Assembly (NCBI RefSeq): GCF_002803155.1
Contig: NZ_NNBP01000009.1
Location: forward strand, 62,001 to 126,000
DNA from: Streptomyces sp. CB02959
GTDB taxonomy: Bacteria > Actinomycetota > Actinomycetes > Streptomycetales > Streptomycetaceae
Length of the DNA: 64,000 bases
Direction: 5' to 3'
This document shows, piece after piece, positions 8,233 through 16,635 of the stretch (the first letter of the stretch is position 1; every line of letters begins with the position of its first letter). The position numbers and the translations under genes are program-made. The notes beneath the pieces were generated by a model. That model saw only the letters and a list, made by a program, of their open reading frames with translations, ran no database searches and was not told where the DNA came from.

Positions 8233-8906
8233 GCAGATGACCGGTACGCCTCCGCGGCCTTGAAAGGGGCGTGAACGTCGCGGGTCAACGTGGTTGGTAT
8301 GACGGCTCGTTGATGGCCTCGGGCCGGTCCGGGGCGTGAGCGCCGCACGGTGCCCCGCCGCCGTTCCGGTTCAACGGTGCCCCCGGCTCCCGTGCGGACG
8401 AGGAGGGCCGGCAGAAGCGCGGCTCCGCAATGTCGTCGGTGTCGTCCGGGGCGACTCCGCAACGCCGACCCTCGCGGTCGTGACGACGCATACGGTCGAG
8501 CGCCCCACGGCCGGACACGCCGGGGACGGGACACCGACGGTCGGTCCGCACGGTTGAGCCCTCGTGCACGGCCGCGGCCCGGATGGCTCATCACGGCATG
8601 ACGACGCGCCAAGACGTGTCTGACCATGGCGGCATGACAGCACGCCAGGAAGACAGCCGGCCGGTGGCGGACACCGACGGCCGCGGCACGGGCTCCGCCT
8701 CCGCCCGGACAGCCGTGTGCTCTTTTGGCGGCCGACCGTACGGATGGTGGCCCATACGTCCGCCACCGCGCCAGAAACCACTCCCCCGACTGTCGGTGCT
8801 GCGCATGGAGGAACGCGCTCCGCCGCTGAGGCCCCAGGCAGTCCGTGCAGCGCCCCCTCGCCGACCACGCATCACACCGACACGATCGCCACGAGGTGCT
8901 TTTCCT
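8233..8906. other. Long intergenic stretch with no supported gene; imperfect direct repeats
   Basis: 674 bp between the LysR gene and the multicopper oxidase. Frames here have Arg/Pro-rich translations without ribosome sites or family motifs. Two imperfect direct repeats are visible: GGCATGACGACGCGCCAAG from 8595 and GGCATGACAGCACGCCAGG from 8631, 36 bp apart, each about 290 bp before the oxidase start. They could be regulator sites or debris. A long frame through the region joins the oxidase frame, but the Tat signal and ribosome site place the true start at 8907. Confidence 0.4.
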
Positions 8907-10517
8907 ATGCCCACACACTCCAGACGCGCCCTGCTCGGCGCGGGTATCGCCGCCGCCGGCAGCGGACTGCTGACCACCGGGGCCGCCGCCCTGGACACCA
9001 AAAACGGCAGGCATCGCGCCCGCGGCATGACGCACCCGCTTGACCCTCACGACGGCCCCGACGCGCCGGGTTCCAACGGCCCCGATCCCGCGTCCCGCTA
9101 TGTCTCTCCGGAAGGTCCCGAGGTCGCCAGAACGGAGCGGCACCGGGGGGCGGGCCCCGTACGCCGCTTCACGATGACCGCCGGCGCGGCCAAGTTCGAC
9201 ATCGGCGGCCGGATCGTCGACACCTGGGCATACGACGACCGGCTGCCCGGCAAGGTGATGCGGGTCGACGCGGGCGACAAGGTCGCCATGAGCTTCCACA
9301 ACCGTCTCCCGCACTCCACCACCATCCACTGGCACGGGGTGCAGATCCGCAACGACATGGACGGTTCGCCCGACATCACCCAGCGCACCGTGAAGGCCGG
9401 CCGCTCCTTCGACTACGCCTTCGCGGTCGCCAGGCCCGGCACGTACTGGCTGCACCCGCACGTCGGCGTGCAGCTCGACCGCGGGCTGTACGCCCCGTTG
9501 ATCGTCGAGGACCCCCGCGAGCCCCTCTCGTACGACCACGAGTGGGTCGTCATGATCGATGACTGGCTCGACGGGGTCGACGGAATGACTCCGGACGCGA
9601 TGCTGGCCGAGCTGAACAAGAACAAGCCCGGTGGGGCCGGCGGCCACGGCATGCAAAGACACGGCGGCCGGTCGGCGGCCGCCGCGTCCCGGTGGCGCAG
9701 ACGTGTCAGACACGGGCTGTTCGACGACCCCTCGGACAGCGTGGACCATCCGTTCCACCTGATCAACGGCCGGGCGGCCAGGGACCGGGAGACCTTCCGT
9801 GCCAAGCCCGGCGACCGCATCCGGATCCGCCTCATCAACGCGGCCGCCGCCACCGCCTACCGCGTCGCGCTCGGCGGTCACAACATGACCGTGACGCACA
9901 CCGACGGCTACCCGGTGAAGCACAAGGAGACCGACAGCCTGCTCATCGCGATGGGCGAGCGCTTCGACGTACTGGTCACGGCGAAGGACGGTGTCTTCCC
10001 GCTCACCGCGCTCTCCGCGGGCAGCAAGAACCAGACCGCGCAGGCCCTCCTGCGGACCGGTGACGGCGACGCGCCCGACGAGAAGATCCGCCCGACGGAG
10101 CTCCGGAGCGGGGGGCTGAGCGCGGACAAGTTCAAGGCCGCGGCATCGGTACGGCTCTCGGACAGGGAGCCGGACCGCACCATCAAGATGGACCTCACCG
10201 GCTCCATGGAGGACTGGGACTGGGCGATCAACGGAAGGCCGTACACGGATTCACAGCGGTATGCCGTACACCAAGGGGAGCGGGTACGGATCATCTTCCA
10301 CAACAAGACCACGATGTGGCACCCGATGCACCTGCACGGACACACCTTCGCGCTCCCCGACGGCGGCCCCCGCAAGGACACCAGCATCGTCCTGCCGGAC
10401 AAGAAGGTCGCCGTGGACTTCGACGCCGACAACCCCGGCCTGTGGATGCTGCACTGCCACAACGTCTACCACTCGGAGTCGGGGATGATGACCGTCCTGG
10501 GCTACAAGACGAAGTGA
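8907..10517 (+). CDS. Tat-exported multicopper oxidase (laccase/CotA/bilirubin-oxidase-like)
   Basis: A 536-residue secreted copper oxidase coupling one-electron oxidation of a substrate to reduction of O2 to water. The start ATG at 8907 is preceded by GAGG and followed by a Tat signal (HSRRALLGAGIAAAG). All four copper motifs are present: TIHWHGVQIRND (about residue 140), TYWLHPHVGVQLDRGLYAPL (about 180), HPMHLHGHTFAL (about 475) and LHCHNVYHSESGMM near the C-terminus, which holds the type 1 ligands Cys, His and a Met. It is full length for a three-domain oxidase, unlike the two-domain small laccases of many streptomycetes. A Gly/Met/His-rich insert (GGAGGHGMQRHGG, about residue 245) could gather copper. 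The natural substrate is unknown. Confidence 0.93.
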   Translation: MPTHSRRALLGAGIAAAGSGLLTTGAAALDTKNGRHRARGMTHPLDPHDGPDAPGSNGPDPASRYVSPEGPEVARTERHRGAGPVRRFTMTAGAAKFDIGGRIVDTWAYDDRLPGKVMRVDAGDKVAMSFHNRLPHSTTIHWHGVQIRNDMDGSPDITQRTVKAGRSFDYAFAVARPGTYWLHPHVGVQLDRGLYAPLIVEDPREPLSYDHEWVVMIDDWLDGVDGMTPDAMLAELNKNKPGGAGGHGMQRHGGRSAAAASRWRRRVRHGLFDDPSDSVDHPFHLINGRAARDRETFRAKPGDRIRIRLINAAAATAYRVALGGHNMTVTHTDGYPVKHKETDSLLIAMGERFDVLVTAKDGVFPLTALSAGSKNQTAQALLRTGDGDAPDEKIRPTELRSGGLSADKFKAAASVRLSDREPDRTIKMDLTGSMEDWDWAINGRPYTDSQRYAVHQGERVRIIFHNKTTMWHPMHLHGHTFALPDGGPRKDTSIVLPDKKVAVDFDADNPGLWMLHCHNVYHSESGMMTVLGYKTK

Positions 10518-10652
10518 TGACCCCGCCAGTCCCGGCTGACTGGCTCCCGCGCGCCCGGCCCCCGCTACGAACGCGATCCTCGTAGCCACCCGGCCGGTCT
10601 CGCCGCGGCCGTCTGCCGCTACCGGCGCTCCATCCGCCTCACCACGCACTAC

Positions 10653-10700
10653 GGCCGCTGGCCGGGCCTCTCCGAGGAGCCCGGCCAGCGGCCTTTCGTT
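10653..10700. terminator. Strong bidirectional terminator
   Basis: Perfect 15-bp stem, GGCCGCTGGCCGGGC (10653-10667) pairing with GCCCGGCCAGCGGCC (10679-10693) around an 11-nt loop, followed by TTTCGTT. It sits between the convergent oxidase and small secreted-protein genes and would stop the oxidase transcript. Confidence 0.85.
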
Positions 10701-10793
10701 ACGACTGCGGGCCGAGCGGACTCCCGCGGCCCGGCCCCGATGAGGCCAAAGGTGTCCCGGCCCCGACTGTGGTGCGGACGCCGGGCTCCAGCG

Positions 10794-11321
10794 TCACTCG
10801 TCGCCCCCGCCTACCGCGCGCACCGGACCTTCCCCACCTTCCCGGCCGTCCGCGCCTTCCTTGCCGCCGTTGTGGTCCCGGCCGCCTCCGTGGCCTTCCC
10901 GGCCTTCGTGGCCCTCCTTGCCGCCCTTGCCTTCCTTGCCGCCGTTGCCCTCCCGGCCCTCCGAGCCCCTGCCCTTGTCCTCGTCGTCTCCCCTGCCTTC
11001 TCTACCCTCCGAGCCCCGACCCCGGTCTTCGTCCTCTCCCTTGAAGACGAAGGTGTTGTCGCAGCCCACGGACGAGCCCATCCGCGTGCTCTGAGCCCCC
11101 GGGGAACCCTCGCCGCCGATCGCGTTGCCCAGAACGCCGTTGAGGATCCCGACCTCGCCGAGGACGTCGACGTTCGCGTCGTGCGACCGGCAGTGGGAGC
11201 CCTGCCTGACGTCGATCCCCATGTCGCCCCTCCCGCCGTCTGCATAGGCGGCGCCGGCGCCGAGGAAGCCGAAACCGCCGAGGGCGATGGACACGACAAT
11301 GGTCTTCTGAAGCTTGTGCAT
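10794..11321 (-). CDS. Small secreted protein with Gly/Glu/Lys-rich C-terminal half
   Basis: 175 residues, family not recognised. GGAG lies 5 nt before the ATG. A Sec signal peptide is clear (HKLQKTIVVSIALGGFGFLGAG, cleavage after AYA, about residue 27). The mature N-terminal part (residues 28-95) has a compact region with two cysteines (SHCRSHDANVDVLGEVG and SVGCDNTFVF) that could form one disulfide. From about residue 95 it is low complexity: GRGSEGREGRGDD, then GGKEG/GREG-type repeats, highly charged and probably disordered. This architecture suggests a cell-surface or matrix protein. It is monocistronic, facing the oxidase gene across the terminator. The reverse-strand open frames here are shadows of the repeats. 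Confidence 0.8.
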   Translation of the reverse strand: MHKLQKTIVVSIALGGFGFLGAGAAYADGGRGDMGIDVRQGSHCRSHDANVDVLGEVGILNGVLGNAIGGEGSPGAQSTRMGSSVGCDNTFVFKGEDEDRGRGSEGREGRGDDEDKGRGSEGREGNGGKEGKGGKEGHEGREGHGGGRDHNGGKEGADGREGGEGPVRAVGGGDE

Positions 11322-11637
11322 TTCATCTCCGGTGGTCGAATAGCTGCAATCCGTGATATAGCGACTGCGGACAGTTACAAGAGGCTAATACGACGTGCAC
11401 CGCAAGCATTCGGCGACGCGCCGGATCCCTCGCCGTCGCAATCGACCGGCTGCCCCGACCACGGCCGGCGCAGACACTCCGCCCCAACGGCCCTACCCGA
11501 CGCTGACGAGAGCCTCAGCTGGGATACGAGGCGGTGGACGAGCCAGTCTCGGGACACCTGGGCGATCAGCGCGCCGGTCTCCATCGGCGGCGTGAGCGAG
11601 GCCCGAGGTATCTGGCATGCGGGCAGGATGCTCCCGC
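11322..11637. other. Intergenic stretch
   Basis: 316 bp upstream of the secreted-protein gene and downstream of the MocR gene. The part from about 11340 to 11395 is AT-richer and should hold the secreted-protein promoter. No gene or clear hairpin was seen. Confidence 0.4.
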
Positions 11638-13053
11638 TCAGGCGACCCAGTGCGGTCGTCGGGTGCCTGCGGACGGCGGAAGACCGGCGGCGAGCGCGGC
11701 GGCCATCCGGTGCACCGCTTCGCGCAGGGTGTCGGCCGGCAGGGTGTAGGGGATGCGGAGGCGTTGTTCGAAGAGTCCGGGGTCGGTGGCGAAGTGGGCG
11801 CCGCTCTCGATCCTGACGCCGTAGTCCAGCGCGCGCTCGGCCAGCGCGGAGGCGAGGGGCCCGCCCAGGTCGACCCAGAGCGACAGCCCTCCTGGCGGCA
11901 ATTCCCAGCTCCAGTGCGGGAGATGCTCGGCGAGGGCGGCGGCCAAGGCAGCGCGCTGTTCGCGCAACTGCGCCAGGCGGGACGGCAGCACGTCCGTTGC
12001 CCGCGCCAGGAGAGCGACGGCCAGAAGTTGGTCCAGGACCGAGCCGCCCATGTCGGTGGCGACCCGCTGGGCGGCGAGTTCGGTCACCAGTCGCGCGGGG
12101 GCGCGAAGCCAGCCGATGCGCAGACCTCCCCAGTGTGTCTTGCTCATCGAACCGATGGTGATGACTTGACCGGCCCCGCCTGGCGCTGCGTGGGAGGCGA
12201 AGGGTGCCGGGGCGGGGACGTCGAGGGCGAGATCGGTCAGGGTTTCGTCGACGACCAGCCAGGTTCCGGAGCGTTGTGCGGCGCGCAGGATCCGGACGCG
12301 TTCCTCGTCGGGCATCAGGCAGCCCGTCGGGTTGTGGAAGTCCGTTACCAGATAGGCCAGTTGGGGCACCGCATGGCGCAGGGTGGACTCGACGATCTCC
12401 ACGTCCCAGCCGGTGTCCGCGACGGGTACCGCCGCGGCGCGGAGCCGGGCCCTGCGCAGGGCGTCCAAGGCGTTCGGATAGGACGGGTTCTCGACCAGGA
12501 CACGGTCACCGGAGCGGCACAGCAGGCCCATGGTCAGCGTGAGCGCCTGCTGGGCACCGGAGGTCACCAGGATCTGCTCCGGCAGGGTGGCCAGGCCCCG
12601 CCGGGTGAAACGCTCGGCGATGGCGGCACGTAGCTGCGGAAGCCCGTAGGGGTGGTACCCCGGGGAGTGCGCGTGCTCGGCCAGTTGGGGCGCGACCTCG
12701 CCGAGGGCGTCGGTGAGCGCCCGTTCGGGCAGGCCGGGGGCGGCTCTGGCCAGGTCGATCGCGGTGTCCGGGGCGGCGAGTGCCCGGGTGATGCCGCTGG
12801 GCGCACGGTCCTCGGGCAGGGCCGTCCAGGTGCCCGAGCCCTGACGGCTGTGCGCGTAACCGTTCTCGCGCAGCAGGTCGTAGGCGGCGGTGACGGTGGG
12901 CCTGCTGGTCTCCAGGGCGGTGGCCAGCGCCCGCTCGGCGGGGAGCCTGACGTGCAGCGCGATCCGCCCGTCCAGGATCAGCCCGCTGAGGGACTGGGCC
13001 AGTTGACGGTAGGCGGGGCGGGTACCCGGCGGGATGCCCTGGGGGCCACGCAC
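11638..13053 (-). CDS. MocR-type regulator (GntR winged helix fused to class I aminotransferase fold)
   Basis: About 471 residues if started at the GTG at 13053. The winged helix is clear (AYRQLAQSLSGLILDGRI, then LPAERALATALETSRPTVTAAYDLLRENGYAHSRQGSGTW). The PLP-dependent aminotransferase-like domain follows: VTSGAQQALTLTMGLL, the substrate region NPSYPNALDALR, FHNPTGCLMP, and the PLP-lysine motif GSMSKTHWGGLRIGWLR. Such proteins sense PLP or amino compounds and often control vitamin B6, GABA or membrane-protein genes. The start is uncertain: no ribosome site precedes any candidate, the usual N-terminal residues before the winged helix are short, and the open frame continues antisense through a broken racemase gene. 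This suggests the 5' end is a rearrangement junction. It is divergent from the racemase remnant and the YczE gene, its likely former targets. Confidence 0.85.
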   Translation of the reverse strand: MRGPQGIPPGTRPAYRQLAQSLSGLILDGRIALHVRLPAERALATALETSRPTVTAAYDLLRENGYAHSRQGSGTWTALPEDRAPSGITRALAAPDTAIDLARAAPGLPERALTDALGEVAPQLAEHAHSPGYHPYGLPQLRAAIAERFTRRGLATLPEQILVTSGAQQALTLTMGLLCRSGDRVLVENPSYPNALDALRRARLRAAAVPVADTGWDVEIVESTLRHAVPQLAYLVTDFHNPTGCLMPDEERVRILRAAQRSGTWLVVDETLTDLALDVPAPAPFASHAAPGGAGQVITIGSMSKTHWGGLRIGWLRAPARLVTELAAQRVATDMGGSVLDQLLAVALLARATDVLPSRLAQLREQRAALAAALAEHLPHWSWELPPGGLSLWVDLGGPLASALAERALDYGVRIESGAHFATDPGLFEQRLRIPYTLPADTLREAVHRMAAALAAGLPPSAGTRRPHWVA

Positions 13054-13729
13054 CCCGCAGGAGCTGACGGCCCGCGCCTTCGTCGTCGCCGAAACGGCCG
13101 CCGCACACCGCCCGGACGCGCTGATCGTCGCCTGCAACACCGCCTCCGTACACGCCCTGCCCGCCTTGCGGACCCGCTTCGAGCCGCGACTGCCGGTCAT
13201 CGGCACGGTCCCGGCGATCAAACCGGCCGCAGCCGGCGGCGGACCGATCGCGGTCTGAGCCACCCCCGCCACCACCGGCAGCCCCTACCAGCGCGGCCTC
13301 ATCGACGAGTTCGCGCGTGGGGTGAGCGTCACCGAGGTGCCCTGCCCCGGCCTGTCCTCAGCCGTCGAGAGCGGCGACGAGGCCGCCACCATCCGCGCGG
13401 TGGCCGACGCGGCGGCCCGCACCCCGGACGACGTACGGGCCGTCGTCCTCGGCTGTACCCACTACGAACTCGTCGCCGACCGCATCCGCGCGGCCGTCCG
13501 ACGGCGGCCCGGTCTGCCACCTCCGGCACTCCACGGCACCGCCGGCGCGGTCGCCGCCCAGGCACTGCGCCGGATCGGCGCACTCCCCGCACCGCATGCC
13601 CCTGCCGAAGGGCCCTTGACCGTGCTCCTGAGCGGGCGCCCGGCGACGCTTCCACCGGCGGCACTGACCTACGAGGAAGGCCGGTTGCTGCAGGGCCTCA
13701 CCCTTCCGGCGCGGGGAGCTCGTCCATGA
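13034..13729 (+). pseudogene. Glutamate/aspartate racemase remnant: 5' truncated, in-frame TGA
   Basis: Conceptual translation gives the C-terminal two thirds of a Glu/Asp racemase: TPQELTARAF, the catalytic-Cys motif ALIVACNTASVHALPALR (about 13106), then PVIGTVPAIKPAA, and after the stop ATPATTGSPYQRGLIDEF, and the second catalytic-Cys motif VVLGCTHYELVADR (about 13440). Two lesions are visible. First, the normal N-terminus (the FDSGVGG motif) is absent because the MocR gene begins there. Second, the frame is cut by TGA at 13256-13258 between GPIAV and ATPATTGS, where I would expect Trp (TGG), a one-base change. The downstream frame is otherwise open and ends in an ATGA overlap with the YczE gene, so the pair was once an operon. 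Readthrough cannot be excluded, but the missing N-terminus makes function unlikely. Confidence 0.85.
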
Positions 13730-14493
13730 ACGACAACGCCCCGGCCTCCCACTCCCGCCAGTCCCGCACTCCCGAAGGCTCCGCCGTTCCCCCACCACGC
13801 ACCCTGCGCCCCGCCCTGCCACCGCTCACCTACGTCCCGCTCGGCCGGCAGCCGTTGAGACGCCTGCCCCAACTGCTCGTCGGCCGCGCCCTGTACGGAT
13901 TCAGCCTGGCGTTCATGGTCCGGGCCGCGTGGGGCATGAACCCCTGGAGCGTTCTGTACCAGGGACTGGAGCGCCGGACTCCCCTGAGCTTCGGCACGAT
14001 CAGCGCCCTCCTGGGGGTACTCGTACTCCTGCTGTGGATCCCCCTCAAGCAGAAGCCGACGTTCGGCACCGTCGCCAACATCGTCGTCCTGGCGTACACC
14101 TCCGACCTCGGCATCTCGCTCATCCCCCCGCACCCTGGCATCCCGGCCCGGGTCGGTCTCCTCGTCGGAGGCATCCTCCTCAACGGCTTCTCCGTCGCCG
14201 TCTACGTCGGCGCGCGCCTGGGCCCGGGCCCCCGCGACGGGCTGATGACCAGCGCATCAGCGTCGACCGGGCGCTCCATCCGCCTCGTCCGTACGCTGAT
14301 CGAGATCTCGGTGCTGACCGCGGGGTGGCTGCTCGGCGGGAGCGTGGGCGTCGGCACCGTGCTGTACGCGCTCACGGTCGGCTCGATCACTCAGTTCCTC
14401 CTGCCGTCGTTCGCCTATCGTGACGGCAGCGCGGACTCCCGCACGCCCCGCCCCCGTCGTCGCCTTCGACGCGCGCCCGGGAACAATCCGTAG
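13726..14493 (+). CDS. YczE-type integral membrane protein
   Basis: 255 residues, of which about 45-235 carry five or six hydrophobic segments. The family signature is the first segment LLVGRALYGFSLAFMVRAAWGMNPWSVLYQGL, followed by a Gly-rich motif YVGARLGPGPRDGLMTS and the ending RTLIEISVLTAGWLLGGSVGVGT; these match YczE/YitT-like proteins of unknown transport function. GGGGAG lies 7 nt before the ATG, and the ATG overlaps the stop of the racemase remnant (ATGA). YczE genes are often found beside MocR regulators, as here. The N-terminal 45 residues are Pro/Ser-rich and probably disordered. With the racemase broken, expression may depend on its own ribosome site. Confidence 0.85.
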   Translation: MNDNAPASHSRQSRTPEGSAVPPPRTLRPALPPLTYVPLGRQPLRRLPQLLVGRALYGFSLAFMVRAAWGMNPWSVLYQGLERRTPLSFGTISALLGVLVLLLWIPLKQKPTFGTVANIVVLAYTSDLGISLIPPHPGIPARVGLLVGGILLNGFSVAVYVGARLGPGPRDGLMTSASASTGRSIRLVRTLIEISVLTAGWLLGGSVGVGTVLYALTVGSITQFLLPSFAYRDGSADSRTPRPRRRLRRAPGNNP

Positions 14494-14562
14494 AGCCGCC
14501 TCGTTGCGCCCAGGACCACAGCTCTTCCGAGTTCCCCGAACCGCGAACCCCGAGGGATTGCC

Positions 14563-15240
14563 GTGCCCGTAGTCGCACCCACCGCCACCAGCGACCTCAC
14601 CCTTCCCGGCCTCGCCGCGCAGGCCGAGCGCCTGATCGACCTCGACGTCCACGAGATCGCCGGACTGACCGCCGACGAGCTTCGCGCCTTCGCCGACGAG
14701 CACACCGGCGCAGACGGCGCCCTCCTCGCCGTCCACCCGGACCGCGCGCCCGCCTCCGCCCTCGCCCCGCTGCTCCGCCACGCGGACAAGTCCGGCTTCG
14801 TCGTCACCGACATGGCCGACGTCGACCGGTTCACCCCACTCGACACCGTCGAACTCCCCAGCTCCCCCCTCTACCTCGTCACCGGCCTCGACCGCGGCGA
14901 CCACATGGCCAACTGGAGCCCGAACGAGGCGCTGCCCGCCCTCACCGCGGAATCCCGCACGCCGCTGCTGCTCAGCGAGGGCATCCACTGGGTGCTCCAG
15001 CAGCCCGCCGCCCTGGAGTCCAACCACTGCTTCATGACCATCGGCTCCCGGCTGCACAAGGCGAACGGCGCCCTGGACGCCCGCACCCCGGCACTCTGGA
15101 TCAGCAACGGCGTCGGGCGGGACGGTCGCGAGCGGCGCAACGCACCGAAGGTCGGCTGGTGCTGGGCGGGCAACCGGCACACCTGGCTGGGCTTCGCGTC
15201 GGCGACGGGCCGCAGGCCCCAGGGGCCGTTGCCGCGGTGA
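14563..15240 (+). CDS. Uncharacterised actinobacterial protein (resembles DUF5701)
   Basis: 225 residues starting GTG, with CGAGGG 6 nt upstream. There is no signal peptide or membrane segment. The recognisable pattern is an N-terminal helical region (LAAQAERLIDLDVHEIAGLTADELRAFAD) and a mixed core (GALLAVHPDRAPASALAPLL; SPLYLVTGLDRGDHMANWSP; TPLLLSEGIHWVLQQPAALESNHCFMTIGSR). It ends in a Cys/Trp-containing strand (VGWCWAGNRHTWLGFAS). The pattern fits what I recall of the DUF5701 family, widespread in Streptomyces and without known function. It stands alone between the YczE gene and a terminator. Confidence 0.75.
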   Translation: MPVVAPTATSDLTLPGLAAQAERLIDLDVHEIAGLTADELRAFADEHTGADGALLAVHPDRAPASALAPLLRHADKSGFVVTDMADVDRFTPLDTVELPSSPLYLVTGLDRGDHMANWSPNEALPALTAESRTPLLLSEGIHWVLQQPAALESNHCFMTIGSRLHKANGALDARTPALWISNGVGRDGRERRNAPKVGWCWAGNRHTWLGFASATGRRPQGPLPR

Positions 15241-15268
15241 AGTGATCCATCGGACCGCCAAGTGCAGC

Positions 15269-15296
15269 GTGAGGGGCCGGCAGCCCGGCCCCTCAC
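15269..15296. terminator. Bidirectional terminator
   Basis: Perfect 12-bp stem GTGAGGGGCCGG / CCGGCCCCTCAC around a 4-nt loop CAGC, between the convergent DUF5701-like and ornithine-cyclodeaminase-like genes. There is no T-run, which is common for streptomycete terminators. Confidence 0.75.
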
Positions 15297-15364
15297 CGGG
15301 CATGGGGCGTTCACGGGCGTGGGGGCGTTCGCCGCGCGGTCATCGGGACAGCGGACGCGGCCCC

Positions 15365-16408
15365 TCAGAACGTCTTGAGATCCGCGACGCTGCGGACCGG
15401 CGTCCCGGTCTTGAGGGCGCGGGCCCGCTCGTACACGGCGACGGCGGCGGCGAGGTCCTGGGTGGCGGCGCCGATCGACTTGAACACGGTGATGTCGTCG
15501 ACCCGTCGGCGGCCCGGAACCTCCGCCCGCAGCAGCTCGGTCAGGGTGGGGACGGCCGAGACCGCCTGCGCGTCGAGCTCGCGCCAGGCGATGACGTCGC
15601 CCGACTCTGCGGCGACGACGTCGGCCCCAACATCGAAGACGACGGCGTCCGCCTGGGTGAAGGTGGGGACGTCGACCTCCCGGCGGGACGGCATCGTCGA
15701 GCCGATCGACACGATGTGCTGCCCGGGTCCGATCCACTCACCGCGCAGGGCGACCGGGCCGTCGGCACCGGTGTGGGTCGCCGCGACCACCACGTCCGTC
15801 CCGGCAATCGCTGCCTGGGCGGTGTCGACCGGCACCACCTCGATGTCGAGCGCGGCGCCCATCCGTTCGGCGAACGCCTCCCGCCGGAACGGCCGGGGGC
15901 TGAACACCTTCGCCCTTTCGATCGAGCGCACGGCGGCCACCGCCGCCAGGTTGGTTTCGGCCTCGACGCCGGCCCCCAGGACCCCGACGGTGGTGGCGTC
16001 CTCCCGGGCCAGGTGCCTGGTCGCCACCCCGGAGGTGGCTCCGGTACGCGCGGCCGTCAGGTGGTCGGCGTCGAGCATGGCCAGGACCGCGCCGCTCCCG
16101 ATGTCGCAGAGGACCACGAGGTAGCGAACGCCCCGCTCGAACGAGCCGTGGAACATCTTGAGGCCGAGCACTCCGGCCTTCGGCATGATGGCCGGCATCA
16201 CCTTGAAGAACGTGCCCTCGACCGCCAGGTTGGACCGCGGCGGTAACGCCAACTGCGGTCCCGGAGCCTCGCCGAGCGCGGCTTCGACGGCGTCGACGAT
16301 CGCTGCCATGTCGCAGGACCGGCGCACCTCGTCATCGCTCAGCAGCAGGGTCGTGCCCTCCGACGCCGCGCCGCCACCGCCTGGGGACTGGACCTGATGC
16401 AGTTCCAT
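15365..16408 (-). CDS. Ornithine cyclodeaminase / mu-crystallin family NAD(P)-dependent enzyme
   Basis: 347 residues. The start at 16408 (MELHQVQ) has AGGAG 4 nt upstream; the longer frame does not. The family fold is visible: LLLSDDEVRRSCDMAAIVDAVEAAL at the N-terminus, the substrate region PPRSNLAVEGTFFKVMPAIMP, LDADHLTAARTGATSGVATRHLA, and the Rossmann motif VGVLGAGVEAETNLAAV (about residue 140). Members catalyse ornithine to proline, alanine dehydrogenation, ketimine reduction or, within natural-product clusters, formation of amino-acid precursors. The exact reaction is not decidable here. It is divergent from a TetR gene with a perfect operator between them, so it is probably TetR-repressed. 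Confidence 0.9.
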   Translation of the reverse strand: MELHQVQSPGGGGAASEGTTLLLSDDEVRRSCDMAAIVDAVEAALGEAPGPQLALPPRSNLAVEGTFFKVMPAIMPKAGVLGLKMFHGSFERGVRYLVVLCDIGSGAVLAMLDADHLTAARTGATSGVATRHLAREDATTVGVLGAGVEAETNLAAVAAVRSIERAKVFSPRPFRREAFAERMGAALDIEVVPVDTAQAAIAGTDVVVAATHTGADGPVALRGEWIGPGQHIVSIGSTMPSRREVDVPTFTQADAVVFDVGADVVAAESGDVIAWRELDAQAVSAVPTLTELLRAEVPGRRRVDDITVFKSIGAATQDLAAAVAVYERARALKTGTPVRSVADLKTF

Positions 16409-16535
16409 GCTTCTCCTCAAGGGACCCCGAGACCAGGGCGGAGAGGGCGACTTGCGTCCCGGCTCCCCCTCCGTTCTCGGATGGCCCCGGTAAAGGTACG
16501 GGTGTTGCTCTGGACACGTCGCGAGCGTAACAGAG

Positions 16536-16556
16536 TTTGTGACCAGTGGTCACAAA
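16536..16556. promoter_or_regulatory. TetR operator palindrome
   Basis: Perfect inverted repeat with 9-bp arms TTTGTGACC and GGTCACAAA separated by AGT. It lies 128 nt upstream of the cyclodeaminase-like gene and 80 nt upstream of the TetR gene, between their divergent starts. Its symmetry and position are typical of an autoregulating TetR repressor that also controls its divergent neighbour. Confidence 0.85.
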
Positions 16557-16635
16557 TGACGGCGCGACCACCCCCGCTCCCCCGCGCAAGCCTTCACCGC
16601 CAACCCGGGCAACGGGGTCTCGTACAGTCCTGACC

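Noticed and set aside
13256..13258. In-frame TGA as selenocysteine or programmed readthrough
   Set aside because: The position matches an expected Trp rather than a catalytic Cys, no SECIS-like hairpin was evident, and the gene also lacks its N-terminus; a nonsense mutation in a pseudogene is simpler.
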